Below, in pieces: positions 37,863-46,987 of a DNA stretch of 64,000 nucleotides (the stretch's first letter is position 1; each line of letters starts with the position of its first letter). The DNA comes from Oceaniovalibus sp. ACAM 378. Its GTDB lineage: Bacteria > Pseudomonadota > Alphaproteobacteria > Rhodobacterales > Rhodobacteraceae. The notes below the pieces were generated by a model, which saw only the letters and a program-made list of their open reading frames with translations, was not told the origin of the DNA and searched no databases. The DNA is taken from assembly GCF_008085915.1 (NCBI RefSeq), contig NZ_VSJK01000001.1, forward strand, positions 310,001 to 374,000. Direction: 5' to 3'. The position numbers and the translations under genes are program-made.

Positions 37863-38276
37863 ATGAACGCCAAGATGACCCTTGCCGCCCTTTTGACCAT
37901 CGGCCTGTTGACCACCGGCCTGCCCGCCCATGCGCAAACCGCCATGAGTGCGGTGGAATTTGACGGCTATACCCAGGGAAAAACGCTGTATTTCAATTCC
38001 GGTGGCGTGTCCTACGGGGTCGAGGAATACCTGCCCAACCGCCGCGTACGCTGGGCGTTTCTGGACGGCGAGTGCAAGGAAGGCTCCTGGTACGCATCGG
38101 GCGAACAAATCTGTTTCGAATACGACGACGGCACCGGCCCGCAATGCTGGACCTTTTTTCAAAGCGCGGACGGGCTGCGGGCGCGGTTTCAGGACGATGA
38201 ACCGGGTGGTGAATTGTACGAGGCAAAACAAAGCAGTGAACCCATGCTGTGCCTCGGCCCGAAAATTGGCGTCTGA
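37863..38276 (+). CDS. Small secreted protein of unknown function
   Basis: This 137-residue protein has a clear signal peptide (about 1-25, ending AHA) and a mature domain with four Cys (CKEG, ICFE, QCWTFF, LCLG) that may form two disulfides. It is rich in aromatic and acidic residues. I recognise no named family. Starts at 37863 and 37875 are both possible. The gene lies just before the decayed mobile-element region. Confidence 0.7.
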   Translation: MNAKMTLAALLTIGLLTTGLPAHAQTAMSAVEFDGYTQGKTLYFNSGGVSYGVEEYLPNRRVRWAFLDGECKEGSWYASGEQICFEYDDGTGPQCWTFFQSADGLRARFQDDEPGGELYEAKQSSEPMLCLGPKIGV

Positions 38277-38343
38277 CTCAGGCTTCTTCTTTGTAAAAAT
38301 ACTCCCGCCGGCAATCGCCCTTAAAGTTATTAAGGTCAGTCGC

Positions 38344-38880
38344 TTAGGTGTTCAGCCTCGGCATTTGGCGGATTGAGTTCAGGGTGAACCATTCGGGTTC
38401 AGTTGCCGATTGTTTGCAGATGAACTCGTAGGGCGTGAGGCCTTTGAGGGTCTTGAGCCTTCGCCCGAAGCTGCATGCGGTGAGGAAATTAGCGAGATTG
38501 GCACGAAACTGTTCGTGGTCGTCATAATGGAAACGTTTGACGATTGCCTCTTTGATCGTGCGGTTCACGCGTTCGACCTGGCCGCCACTCGGGAAAACGA
38601 GCCGCCCGATCGTTTTCTGATCCTCGTTACGCCAGGGATGTTTGATCTTGATATACCGGTGGTCGATCTGACGCTCGCCGCAGACCCGGTCGAAGATGTG
38701 TTCCAAGGCGTGAAGGTGCCCTTCGCGGTTGGTGGACTGGATTCCATTATCGGTCAGCACGATGTGGATCCAGTAAGGCACGGCAGCGATCAAGTTGCGT
38801 AGAAACGCGGTGGCAGCCATTTTCCCGGCTTTCGCGTACAACTCAACGTAAGCGAATTTAGTGGTGCTGCCGATCAAAGC
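38344..38880 (-). pseudogene. IS481-type transposase remnant (C-terminal part)
   Basis: The frame runs from about residue LIGSTTKFAYVELYAKAG to a stop at 38344. It matches IS481 transposases, with VLTDNGIQ (second catalytic Asp), a QVERVNRTIKEA segment (catalytic Glu) and ending KGLTPYEFICK. The N-terminal helix-turn-helix and first Asp are missing, since the frame upstream of 38880 belongs to an IS66 remnant on the other strand. An in-frame insert of about 42 bases splits the HPWxN and GQVER motifs. Confidence 0.8.
38593..38617. repeat. Small inverted repeat inside the IS481 remnant
   Basis: GAAAACGA (38593-38600) and TCGTTTTC (38610-38617) form a perfect 8-base inverted repeat with a 9-base spacer. 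It lies within the in-frame insert that separates HPWRN from GGQVER. Confidence 0.6.
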
Positions 38881-39060
38881 GCGCGAACCGGTTGAAGATT
38901 TTGGTGTGGGACGGCACGGGCATGATCTACATGGTGTTGGAGCAGGGCAACTTGGCTTGGCCAAAGGTGCAGGACGGATCGATGCGGCTGTCACGGGCGC
39001 CGCTCGAAGCTCTATTTGAAGGGTTGGGTTGGCGGCGTATGATGGCGCAGCGGGGCGCTC
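38880..39060 (+). pseudogene. IS66 TnpB (Orf2) remnant
   Basis: The plus-strand frame reads RLKILVWDGTGMIYMVLEQG, then LAWPKVQDGSMRLSRAPLEALFEGLGWRR, the C-terminal half of IS66 accessory protein TnpB. The N-terminal half is missing and the junction with the IS481 remnant is abrupt near 38880. The partners TnpA and TnpC of a full IS66 element are absent. Confidence 0.75.
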
Positions 39061-39267
39061 TATCCTCTGCGGGACAGAACTTGATCTAATCATTATATCC
39101 AGCCGAGCGCGATAGCCTTTACTATCAAAAGTCGCCATCCGGGGAACCTCGGCAATGTGGTGCTTTGTCAGCAAGGCCGCCATACGGTTAGTGCGTTCGG
39201 TCCAAGCTTCGTTTGGTGGATAATACGGTGCAATTTTGTTCACATGGTTGGATCAACCGCGCACGTC
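39061..39267. other. Unassigned stretch between IS66 and recombinase remnants
   Basis: These 207 bases lack a supported gene. A minus-strand frame from 39243 gives about 50 residues (including NEAWTERTNRMAALL) that look protein-like, but I cannot name a family. It runs into the antisense of the IS66 remnant. Confidence 0.35.
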
Positions 39268-39722
39268 TGCATGACCTTAATGCTCTGCACTGGTGCTGCG
39301 CGTGCGGACGCTGTGAAATTGGGCTGGAGTAACATAAACGGGGAGCGCTTGCTCTGCCGACGGCAAAAACTGAGGATCACGGTGGTGTTCTCATCGCCAT
39401 CCCTTTCCACCCCGTACTTCGCGCGGCGTTGGACGACTGCCCGACCAAAGGATTTACTTTCCTTGCAACAATAGCTGGAAAAAGTCGCTCAGCGAACGAA
39501 CTCGGAAACTGAATGCGAGGCTGGTGCGACGCAGCCGATCTCCCAAAATGCACCTCTCATGGCTTGAGAAAAGCCTTTGCAAGACGTTTTGCGGAGGCCA
39601 GCGCTTCTCCTCATGAGATCATGGCCGTCACTGGCCATGCTACCTTGGCAGAGGTGACTCGCTATGCAAGGGACGCAAATCGCTCGATGCTTGACGATAA
39701 AGCTATCACGAGGCTGGGATAG
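39268..39722 (+). pseudogene. Broken tyrosine recombinase (integrase) next to tRNA-Ser
   Basis: The C-terminal catalytic half of a phage-type integrase is readable in three pieces: TLMLCTGAARADAVKLGW with the first Arg; after a frameshift near 39367-39375, IAIPFHPVLRAALDDCPTKGFTFL; then, past an in-frame TGA at 39510-39512, SHGLRKAFARR (His, Arg), TGHATLAEV (His) and TRYARDANRSM (nucleophile Tyr). The N-terminal domains are missing. Its 3' end is about 90 bases from the 3' end of tRNA-Ser, a common attachment site for such enzymes. Confidence 0.8.
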
Positions 39723-39812
39723 AACTAAAGCCGAACGAGAATTGACGACAAAAATCTTAGGTTCGCCAAGTCACCTCACAAAGCCCTGAAAACAAAGGAA
39801 CGAATATGATGG

Positions 39813-39902
39813 TGGCGGAGACGAAGGGATTCGAACCCTCGAGACCCTTCCGGGCCTACTCCCTTAGCAGGGGAGCGCCTTCGACCACTCGGCCACATCT
39901 CC
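39813..39902 (-). tRNA. tRNA-Ser (anticodon GCU)
   Basis: The minus strand folds into a type II tRNA with a long variable arm. The acceptor stem GGAGATG pairs with CGTCTCC, the anticodon loop is CTGCTAA (GCT), the T loop is GGTTCGAATCC, and an encoded CCA ends at 39813. It decodes AGC and AGU. Confidence 0.95.
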
Positions 39903-40034
39903 ACCGACGCGTATATCCAAGCAAACATAGTGATTGCAAGGCGAAAGAGCCCCTTTTTCAGATTTTCCCGTAGAGGACAAAATCCTTTCAAAATGGCATT
40001 GAGAGGACCCGAATGGCACTGGGTTCGGGAAACA
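39903..40034. other. Spacer between tRNA-Ser and the IS3 remnant
   Basis: No gene is supported here. It is AT-richer than the chromosome average. It includes the 5' flank of the tRNA, so a tRNA promoter is expected, but I cannot place it firmly. Confidence 0.3.
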
Positions 40035-40230
40035 TTTGAACAGCCCCAGGAATGCTGTGCGGTCCATGCTGGTGAACTGGCTGTCGTGGTCCGAGTAGAT
40101 CAGCACCTCGCCAGATGGCCATGAGTAACCCACACAATACGACGTTGGTTGTGCGCCAGCTTTGCGTGGACCATCCGACCACACGGCGAGAATTGAGGTC
40201 GATGACCACGTTCAGGTAGGCAAAGTCCGT
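40035..40230 (-). pseudogene. IS3-family transposase (OrfB) remnant, frameshifted
   Basis: The minus strand reads DFAYLNVVIDLNSRRVVGWS and LCGLLMAIW, then after a frameshift near 40111-40121 continues PSGEVLIYSDHDSQFTSMD. These match the rve integrase core of IS3 OrfB with the second catalytic Asp (HSDxGSQ-like, here YSDHDSQ). Both ends are missing. Confidence 0.75.
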
Positions 40231-40404
40231 GCGACGCCGACAAGGTATCGGGCGGTTTATGGTGCGCCGTGACGCGGGTGGCGAAACCCTGATGGACGAG
40301 GAGGGATATGGCTTTGCCCCGTGTATGATGGCGAAATCTGAGGACGGAATTTGCACCGTCCCAGCGGCGAAGTTAACAATCGAAACTGAATTTATGCGTC
40401 AATT

Positions 40405-40770
40405 TTGGCCAAGAGCAAGCTACGCGGCATGGAGATGCGCCGGTGGTACGAACAGATCATCCGCCGATTGTTTTCCAACGAAGGCAAAAACGATTACTCT
40501 TGCCAGAGATTGTCAAAGTCGACGCGTCGTTGTGTTACGCCGTGTCTAAGTCTTGGTAGTCAGCTTTGTGCAGCAGAACGTGGCTTTCCGGGCCTTAACC
40601 CTCACATGGTCCGGCATGATCTCGGACGCGTGCAGGCTGTGTCACGTCGCCCGGCCACGTTCATCGAGCCACGTTGCGAGCCATCTGAGACATTGATTGC
40701 TCAACATTATCCGCCGGGGCGTGGACCCTATGGACATGTCTCGCAAGCTCTCTTCCCATTCGATGATAAC
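40405..40770 (+). other. Possible second recombinase remnant
   Basis: A plus-strand frame contains GFPGLNPHMVRHDLGR, which resembles the HxxR box of a tyrosine recombinase subfamily, and ends in YGHVSQALF. The rest is not alignable by eye. This may be a decayed integrase or chance. Nothing else is recognised between 40231 and 40871. Confidence 0.25.
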
Positions 40771-40871
40771 TGTAGGACATTGAGCGCCTTGACCCGCCCC
40801 CGCACCAAAGGAGTGAGACTGATTACCTCCCGCGAATTTTCGTCGACGATCCTGCTGTTCGGGAAATCGCC

Positions 40872-42548
40872 GTGACGATCCTTTCCTTCATTGTTCACCT
40901 CACCGGGGCAACGATGCTGCTGCTTTATGCAGTACGCATGGTGCGCACGGGAATCGAGCGGGCGTTTGGCGCGTCGTTTCGCCGTGTGATGACCCGGAGT
41001 TCGAACGTCGTGCGGGCGTCCTTTACGGGTCTGGTCCTGGCGGTCATCCTGCAAAGCTCGGCTGCTGTCGGACTTTTGGTTGCCGGGTTTGCGGGCACCG
41101 GGGCGCTGGCTTTCGGTCCGGGGCTGGCGATGACGCTTGGGGCGGATCTTGGCTCGGCACTGCTGATTCAGATCCTGTCATTCCCGCTGGATTGGCTGGT
41201 TCCGCTGTTGCTGGCGGTGGGCGGGGTGACGTTCATCCGCTCGACGGGCCGCAATGCAAAACAAACCGGGCGGATCATCCTTGGGGTGGCTTTCATCCTT
41301 ATCTCTCTGCGCTTTCTACGCGAGACGATGGACCCGATCCGAGACAGTGATTTCCTGCCTGCCGTGGCAGGTTACCTTGCGCAGGATTATGTGACGGCCT
41401 TCATCGTTGGGGCCGTGCTTGCGCTGGTCATGCACTCATCGCTTGCCGTGGTGCTGATGTGTGTCACGTTGGTCGGGTTGCAGGCCTTTCCGGTGACGGC
41501 GGGCGTGTCGCTGGTGCTGGGGGCAAATCTGGGATCGGCGGTCATTCCCGTCTGGCTCAGCCGATCGATGCCGCCGGTTGGCAGGCGTGTCCCCCTTGCC
41601 AATTTGCTCATCCGCGGAAGCTGGGCGATCATTGCAGTGGTTCTGGTGAACACCTTTGCGGTTCTGCCCTGGCTGACCACAGGTGGCGCGGGGCAGACGC
41701 TGGTAAATGTGCATATCGCCTTCAACCTGATGCAACTTGCCGCGCTGCCGCTATGTGGGCTCCTTCAGGCTCCGCTGGCCCGGTTCTTGCCGGATGTCAC
41801 GTCGATGGACACCGATACGCCGCTGATCCATCGCAGCGTTCTGGACAACAATCCGCCCGACTCTCCGGCGCTTGCCCTTGCGGCGCTCAAGCGTGAAGTC
41901 ATGCGAATGAGCCAGATCGTCGAAGGCATGATGCTGCCGGTGATGGATCTTTATACGACCTTCGACAAAAACCGGGCCGTTGCGCTGCGCAGCGAAGAAG
42001 CGGCGGTGAACCGCGCGCTTGACAGTATCCGACACTATGTCACCACGATTCCCCCTGCGGAAATGCGTAGGCGAGATCACAAGCAAGCGCGCGAGTTGAC
42101 CGAATACGCCATCGCGCTGGAATCGGCGGGCGACATCATCGTCAAGACGCTGCTGCCGCTTGCGCAGGAAAAAGAGTCCCGAAACATCCGGTTTTCGAAT
42201 GCCGGACAGGACGAACTTGTGGCGATGCATGAACGGATTCTCGACAACCTGAAATTGGCGTCCAATGTGCTGGTTTCCGATGATCTGGCCAGCGCCCGTC
42301 TGCTGCTTGAAGAAAAGGCGGAAATGGCCAAGATGGAACGCAACAGCCGCAAAAAACACCTCAGACGGCTAAGCGACGGTACGGTAAACAGTTTCGAATC
42401 CAGCGATATCCATCTTGAAACAAGCCGTTCTTTCAGAGAGTTCAACAGCTTGGTGGCATCGGTTGCTTACCCCATCCTGTATCGGGGTGGGCAGCTGCTT
42501 GAAACACGCCTGATCGAGACGTTGCCAACCGGAGACGACGCCGAATAG
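40872..42548 (+). CDS. Na+/phosphate cotransporter family protein with PhoU-like tail, GTG start
   Basis: The 558-residue protein has an N-terminal membrane half with two Na_Pi_cotrans repeats. Each carries the QSSAA-type signature (QSSAAVGLL near residue 57 and MHSSLAVVL near 188). The C-terminal 220 residues are a helical PhoU-like domain. NptA/YjbB proteins move phosphate with sodium, some outward. The start is a GTG at 40872. It precedes ugpBAEC by 142 bases on the same strand, so both belong to phosphorus handling. I found no Pho box. Confidence 0.88.
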   Translation: MTILSFIVHLTGATMLLLYAVRMVRTGIERAFGASFRRVMTRSSNVVRASFTGLVLAVILQSSAAVGLLVAGFAGTGALAFGPGLAMTLGADLGSALLIQILSFPLDWLVPLLLAVGGVTFIRSTGRNAKQTGRIILGVAFILISLRFLRETMDPIRDSDFLPAVAGYLAQDYVTAFIVGAVLALVMHSSLAVVLMCVTLVGLQAFPVTAGVSLVLGANLGSAVIPVWLSRSMPPVGRRVPLANLLIRGSWAIIAVVLVNTFAVLPWLTTGGAGQTLVNVHIAFNLMQLAALPLCGLLQAPLARFLPDVTSMDTDTPLIHRSVLDNNPPDSPALALAALKREVMRMSQIVEGMMLPVMDLYTTFDKNRAVALRSEEAAVNRALDSIRHYVTTIPPAEMRRRDHKQARELTEYAIALESAGDIIVKTLLPLAQEKESRNIRFSNAGQDELVAMHERILDNLKLASNVLVSDDLASARLLLEEKAEMAKMERNSRKKHLRRLSDGTVNSFESSDIHLETSRSFREFNSLVASVAYPILYRGGQLLETRLIETLPTGDDAE

Positions 42549-42690
42549 TTCGCAGGATCTTTTTCAGCGCCAAATGCAGAGCAAACGAATGCCCACTTTC
42601 GGCCGTTGTGGCGGGAAGACAAAGAACAGTTGCAAGCACATGGCAATCGCTCCTACGCTATGTGGGAAATCGATCAGGGGGAAATGTCAG

Positions 42691-44001
42691 ATGATGATCA
42701 GAAATATGTTGTTAAGCGGTGTTGCGGTCATGGCGACGGCAGCCCCGGCACTGGCGCAGACCGAAGTGGACTTCTGGCACGCCTTTACCGGTCGCTTGGG
42801 CGAACTGGTGGCCGAGCAGGTTGAAACCTTCAACGCATCGCAATCCGACTATAAGGTGACTGCATCGCACAAGGGGAACTATTCCGAGACGTTGAATGCC
42901 GGGATCGCGGCGTTCCGTGCCGGCGAACAGCCTGATATCCTGATGGTGTTCGAAGTTGGCACCGCCACGATGATGGCCGCCAAAGGCGCGATCAAGCCGG
43001 TCTATGAAGTGATGGCCGACGCAGGCGCCGACTTCAATCCGGACGATTACATCTCCTCGATCAACGGATATTATACCACCAGCGACGGGAAAATGCTGTC
43101 GTTGCCGTATAACGCTTCGACACCGGTGCTGTGGGTCAACCGTGATGCGCTTTCGGGTGCGGGCATCGACCCCGATGTCGATCTGACGACATGGGAACAG
43201 GTCGGCGACGTGTTGGGCGACCTCAAAGAGGCCGGACATTCCTGCCCGCTGGTCACCGCATGGCAAAGCTGGATCCAGCTGGAAAACCTGTCCGCCTATC
43301 ACAACGTCCCGTTCGCCACCAAATCCAATGGTTTTGGCGGGTTCGATACGGAGCTGGAGATAAACGGCCCGCTTCAGGTCAAGCATATCCAGACCATGGG
43401 TGAATGGGCCAAGGACGGCAAATTCGTCTACACCGGACGGCGCAACGAAAGCGGCGCAAACTTCCGCAGCGGCGAATGTGCGCTCTTTACAGAAAGCTCG
43501 GCAGGCTATGCCGGGATCAAGGACGAAGCACAGTTTGAATTCGACGTGCGTCCCCTGCCCTATTGGTCGGATGTCGAGGGCGCGCCGCAGAACACCATCA
43601 TCGGTGGCGCATCGCTCTGGGTCATGGCCGGACAGTCGGATGAGGAATACAAAGGCGTTGCCGAATTCCTCAACTTCCTCAGCTCGCCCGAGATTCAGGC
43701 GAAGTGGCATCAGGACACCGGCTATCTTCCAAGCACGCAGGCGGCTGCCGATCTGACAGCGGAACAAGGGTTCTACGAAGCGAACCCCGGCACGGATATT
43801 GCCGTCAAGCAGATGACAGCCAAAGCACCGACCGAAAATTCCAAGGGCATTCGTCTGGGATCTTACGACCAGATCCGCACCATCATCGATGAAGAGCTCG
43901 AGGCGGTCTGGACCGGTGACAAGGATGCGCAGGCCGCACTGGATTCGGCGAAGAAGCGGGGCGATGAATTGCTGCGCCGCTTCGAACAAGCCAACCGCTA
44001 A
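42691..44001 (+). CDS. ugpB: Glycerol-3-phosphate ABC transporter substrate-binding protein
   Basis: The 436-residue periplasmic protein has a signal peptide (about 1-22, cut after ALA) and the SBP_bac_8 fold. EVDFWHAFTGRLGE at the mature N-terminus and LPYNASTPVLWVNRD are typical of UgpB. It captures sn-glycerol-3-phosphate or glycerophosphodiesters. The start at 42691 has AGGGGG 9 bases upstream; the frame is open to 42574. ugpA follows after a strong hairpin. Confidence 0.94.
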   Translation: MMIRNMLLSGVAVMATAAPALAQTEVDFWHAFTGRLGELVAEQVETFNASQSDYKVTASHKGNYSETLNAGIAAFRAGEQPDILMVFEVGTATMMAAKGAIKPVYEVMADAGADFNPDDYISSINGYYTTSDGKMLSLPYNASTPVLWVNRDALSGAGIDPDVDLTTWEQVGDVLGDLKEAGHSCPLVTAWQSWIQLENLSAYHNVPFATKSNGFGGFDTELEINGPLQVKHIQTMGEWAKDGKFVYTGRRNESGANFRSGECALFTESSAGYAGIKDEAQFEFDVRPLPYWSDVEGAPQNTIIGGASLWVMAGQSDEEYKGVAEFLNFLSSPEIQAKWHQDTGYLPSTQAAADLTAEQGFYEANPGTDIAVKQMTAKAPTENSKGIRLGSYDQIRTIIDEELEAVWTGDKDAQAALDSAKKRGDELLRRFEQANR

Positions 44002-44009
44002 GGACAAAG

Positions 44010-44037
44010 CCACGCCCCGGTCCTGATCGGGGCGTGG
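44010..44037 (+). promoter_or_regulatory. Intercistronic stem-loop between ugpB and ugpA
   Basis: CCACGCCCCG (44010-44019) pairs perfectly with CGGGGCGTGG (44028-44037) over an 8-base loop. There is no T tract. Hairpins in this position in binding-protein operons usually protect the upstream message, allowing more binding protein than permease, which I infer here. Confidence 0.75.
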
Positions 44038-44045
44038 TCTGATCG

Positions 44046-44927
44046 ATGGAAAAGCGCGTCACCTTCAAAGGCCTCTGGTTGCCTCTGCTGCTGGTCTTGC
44101 CGCAGTTGGTGGTGACGGCTGTCTTTTTCTTTTACCCCGCCGGGCAGGCGGTCTGGCAATCGCTGTTCATTCCCGACCCGTTCGGGCTGTCGATGAAATA
44201 TGTCGGCTTGGGGAACTTCGAATACCTGCTGTCCAATTCCTATTATCGCGCATCGTTTATCACTACCGCCGTGTTCTCGATTCTGGTGACCGTGGTGTCG
44301 ATGGGCGTCGCGCTTTACCTCGCAGTGCTGGCGGACCGGCTGATCAAAGGGTCGGGCGTCTATCGCACATTGCTGATCTGGCCCTATGCGGTGGCCCCGG
44401 CTGTCGCGGGGGTGCTGTGGCTGTTCATGTTCAACACCCGCGTTGGCGTGGTCACATGGTATCTGGGACAGCTTGGCTATGACTGGAACCATGTGCTGAA
44501 CGGCGATGAGGCGATGGGCCTTGTCGTGGTCGCTTCGGCATGGGGGCGGATCAGCTATAACTTTCTGTTTTTCCTTGCCGGGTTACAGGCGATTCCGCGT
44601 AGCGTGATCGAAGCCGCCGCAATCGACGGCGCGCGGTTCTGGACCCGGTTTCGCACCATCGTCTGGCCCCTGCTGTCGCCGGTCACGTTTTTCCTGCTAG
44701 TCGTGAACATCGTTTACGCGTTCTTCGAAACCTTCGGCGTGATCCACACCATCACCAGCGGCGGGCCGCAGCAATCAACGACGATCCTTGTCTATAAAGT
44801 GTTTTCGGACGGGTTCGTCGGGCAGGATCTTGGGTCTTCCGCCGCGCAGTCGGTGATCCTGTTGGTGATCGTCGGTTTCCTGACCATCGTGCAATTCAAA
44901 TTCATCGAACGACGGGTGCACTACTGA
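44046..44927 (+). CDS. ugpA: Glycerol-3-phosphate ABC transporter permease UgpA
   Basis: The 293-residue inner-membrane permease has six helices and the EAA loop [22 protein letters not shown], which contacts the ATPase. Its ATG follows the ugpB-ugpA hairpin, and its stop overlaps the ugpE ATG by one base. Confidence 0.94.
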   Translation: MEKRVTFKGLWLPLLLVLPQLVVTAVFFFYPAGQAVWQSLFIPDPFGLSMKYVGLGNFEYLLSNSYYRASFITTAVFSILVTVVSMGVALYLAVLADRLIKGSGVYRTLLIWPYAVAPAVAGVLWLFMFNTRVGVVTWYLGQLGYDWNHVLNGDEAMGLVVVASAWGRISYNFLFFLAGLQAIPRSVIEAAAIDGARFWTRFRTIVWPLLSPVTFFLLVVNIVYAFFETFGVIHTITSGGPQQSTTILVYKVFSDGFVGQDLGSSAAQSVILLVIVGFLTIVQFKFIERRVHY

Positions 44928-45781
44928 TGGCCGGTTCCTCGGGTATGGTCGAGCGACGTGGTCTTGGCCACTGGATGACCCATTTGGGGCTGATCATCGG
45001 GCTGCTCTTCATCTTCTTCCCAATCTGGCTGGCCTTCGTCGCCTCGACCGTGACGCAGCCCGAGATTGTCCGCCCGCCGATGCCGCTTTTGCCGGGTGAC
45101 CAGTTCTTCACGAACTATCGCAAGGCACTGGTGGCTGGCGTCAATGCGCCGGTGGCGATGATGATGATGAACTCGATGATCATGGCCTTGGGCATTGCCT
45201 TGGGCAAGATCGTGATCTCACTGCTTTCGGCCTTTGCCATCGTGTATTTCAAGTTTCCCGGGCGGCGGCTGTTCTTTTGGCTAATTTTCATGACACTGAT
45301 GTTGCCTGTCGAGGTGCGCATCGTGCCGACCTATCAGGTGGCGGCGAATTTCGGCATGCTCAACAGTTATTCCGGCCTGATCTTCCCCCTTATCGCTTCG
45401 GCCACGGCGACCTTCCTGTTCCGCCAGTTCTTCATGACTGTGCCCGATGAACTCGCCGAGGCGGCGCGCGTCGATGGTGCAGGGCCGATGCGGTTCTTCT
45501 GGGACATCCTGCTGCCGATGAGCCGGACCAACATCGCGGCGCTGTTTGTGATCCTGTTCATCTATGGCTGGAACCAATACCTCTGGCCGCTGCTGATCAC
45601 CACGGACCCGTCGATGAACACCATCGTCATGGGCATCAAGCAAATGTTTCCCTCGGGCGACGATACGGCGGATTGGCCGGTGATCATGGCGACATCGATC
45701 CTTGCGATGATCCCGCCCGTCATCGTCGTGATCAGCATGCAAAAGCTGTTCATCCGCGGCCTTGTAGACAGCGAGAAATAA
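44927..45781 (+). CDS. ugpE: Glycerol-3-phosphate ABC transporter permease UgpE
   Basis: The 284-residue second permease has six helices and the EAA loop [31 protein letters not shown] near the C-terminus is typical for UgpE/MalG-type permeases. It overlaps ugpA by one base (TGATG-like) and precedes ugpC by 3 bases. Confidence 0.94.
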   Translation: MAGSSGMVERRGLGHWMTHLGLIIGLLFIFFPIWLAFVASTVTQPEIVRPPMPLLPGDQFFTNYRKALVAGVNAPVAMMMMNSMIMALGIALGKIVISLLSAFAIVYFKFPGRRLFFWLIFMTLMLPVEVRIVPTYQVAANFGMLNSYSGLIFPLIASATATFLFRQFFMTVPDELAEAARVDGAGPMRFFWDILLPMSRTNIAALFVILFIYGWNQYLWPLLITTDPSMNTIVMGIKQMFPSGDDTADWPVIMATSILAMIPPVIVVISMQKLFIRGLVDSEK

Positions 45782-45784
45782 TCA

Positions 45785-46792
45785 ATGGCGACAGTCACCC
45801 TCAAGGATATCAAAAAGTCCTTTGGCAAAACCCAGGTGATCCACGGCATCGACGTGGATATAAAGGACGGCGAATTCATCGTGATCGTCGGCCCGTCCGG
45901 CTGTGGTAAATCAACCTTGCTGCGGATGGTGGCAGGACTGGAAACCGTAACCAGCGGCGAGGTTCAGATCGGAGGAGAGCGCGTCAACGACCGCGAACCG
46001 ATGGAACGTGACATCGCGATGGTGTTCCAGAACTATGCACTTTACCCGCATATGTCGGTGTTCGAAAACATGGCCTATGGCCTGAAAATCGCGGGCAAAC
46101 CCAAGGCCGAGATTGCCGAGCGGGTGAATGAGGCAGCGAAACTGCTGCAACTGGAACCCTACCTGAAACGCCGCCCCCGTGAACTCTCAGGCGGTCAGCG
46201 ACAGCGCGTCGCCATGGGGCGGGCCATCGTGCGCAAGCCTTCGGTTTTTCTGTTCGACGAACCATTGTCCAACCTCGATGCGAAACTGCGCGTGCAGATG
46301 CGGCTGGAGATCAAGCAATTGCAGCGTCGTCTGGGGGTCACATCGCTTTACGTGACCCATGATCAGGTCGAGGCAATGACGCTGGCCGACCGGATGATCG
46401 TGATGAACGCCGGACGCGCCGATCAGATTGGTGCGCCGCTTGAGGTCTATGCCAATCCACAGACCGAATTTGTCGCGGGCTTTATCGGCTCACCGCCAAT
46501 GAACTTCCTTGCCGCCGATCTGTCGCAAGACCCACCCAGCCGGGCAGCGAAACTGGGCATCCGGCCCGAAAACCTGCGGGTCGTCGCGTCGCCTGCACGG
46601 ATCACCGGCAAGGTGGTCTATACCGAAGCCTTGGGCGCTGAAACGCTGGTCCATATCGACCTGCCGAAAGGGCCGCAAATCACCGTTCGCCAAGACGCCA
46701 GCGCGCCCCTTCCCGTTGAGGGCGACGCGGTGCATCTGGACTGGGCCGGAGCTGACCAGATTTTCTTTGACGCCGAGGGCCTGCGCGTTTGA
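45785..46792 (+). CDS. ugpC: Glycerol-3-phosphate ABC transporter ATP-binding protein
   Basis: The 335-residue ATPase energises uptake. Walker A is GPSGCGKST (36-44), the signature LSGGQRQR lies near 135, Walker [16 protein letters not shown] follows, and the switch His is in VTHDQVEA. The C-terminal 100 residues are a TOBE/OB regulatory domain. It is the last gene of ugpBAEC and is followed by a large nested inverted repeat. Confidence 0.95.
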   Translation: MATVTLKDIKKSFGKTQVIHGIDVDIKDGEFIVIVGPSGCGKSTLLRMVAGLETVTSGEVQIGGERVNDREPMERDIAMVFQNYALYPHMSVFENMAYGLKIAGKPKAEIAERVNEAAKLLQLEPYLKRRPRELSGGQRQRVAMGRAIVRKPSVFLFDEPLSNLDAKLRVQMRLEIKQLQRRLGVTSLYVTHDQVEAMTLADRMIVMNAGRADQIGAPLEVYANPQTEFVAGFIGSPPMNFLAADLSQDPPSRAAKLGIRPENLRVVASPARITGKVVYTEALGAETLVHIDLPKGPQITVRQDASAPLPVEGDAVHLDWAGADQIFFDAEGLRV

Positions 46793-46803
46793 CGAGGCGG
46801 AAC

Positions 46804-46880
46804 CGGGAATGCCCCGATCGCTTGAACGGACAGAGGCAATCGGGACTATTAGCTCAGCTGAGCTTTGCCACATTCCCGGG
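46804..46880. repeat. Nested inverted repeats after ugpC
   Basis: CCGGGAATG (46803-46811) recurs inverted as CATTCCCGG (46871-46879). Inside are CCGAT/ATCGG arms (46814-46818 and 46839-46843) and the perfect 14-base palindrome AGCTCAGCTGAGCT (46851-46864). The whole unit lies between convergent ugpC and the ECF sigma gene, so it may end both transcripts. There is no T tract. Confidence 0.55.
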
Positions 46881-46987
46881 CCGATCGCGCCGGACAGGAC
46901 AGCATTGCGCAAAACCTGCACCGGGAATTTCAAGTGGCCCGCGCCCTGCCCCCGCAAAACGGTAAAACTGACACGCCAGACGGTTTT

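Larger units (their letters stand above)
38300..40871. mobile_element. Decayed mobile-element region around tRNA-Ser
   Basis: Between the secreted-protein gene and the Na/Pi cotransporter, GC content drops and no intact protein gene is found. In order, it contains an IS481-type transposase remnant, an IS66 TnpB remnant, a broken tyrosine recombinase, tRNA-Ser and an IS3-type remnant. No terminal inverted repeats could be matched. The pattern is that of an old insertion hotspot next to a tRNA. Confidence 0.75.

Noticed and set aside
42549-42690. Pho box before ugpB
   Set aside because: No CTGTCAT-type direct repeats were found here or before the Na/Pi cotransporter.
42712-44013. 433-codon minus-strand frame
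   Set aside because: Antisense shadow of ugpB.
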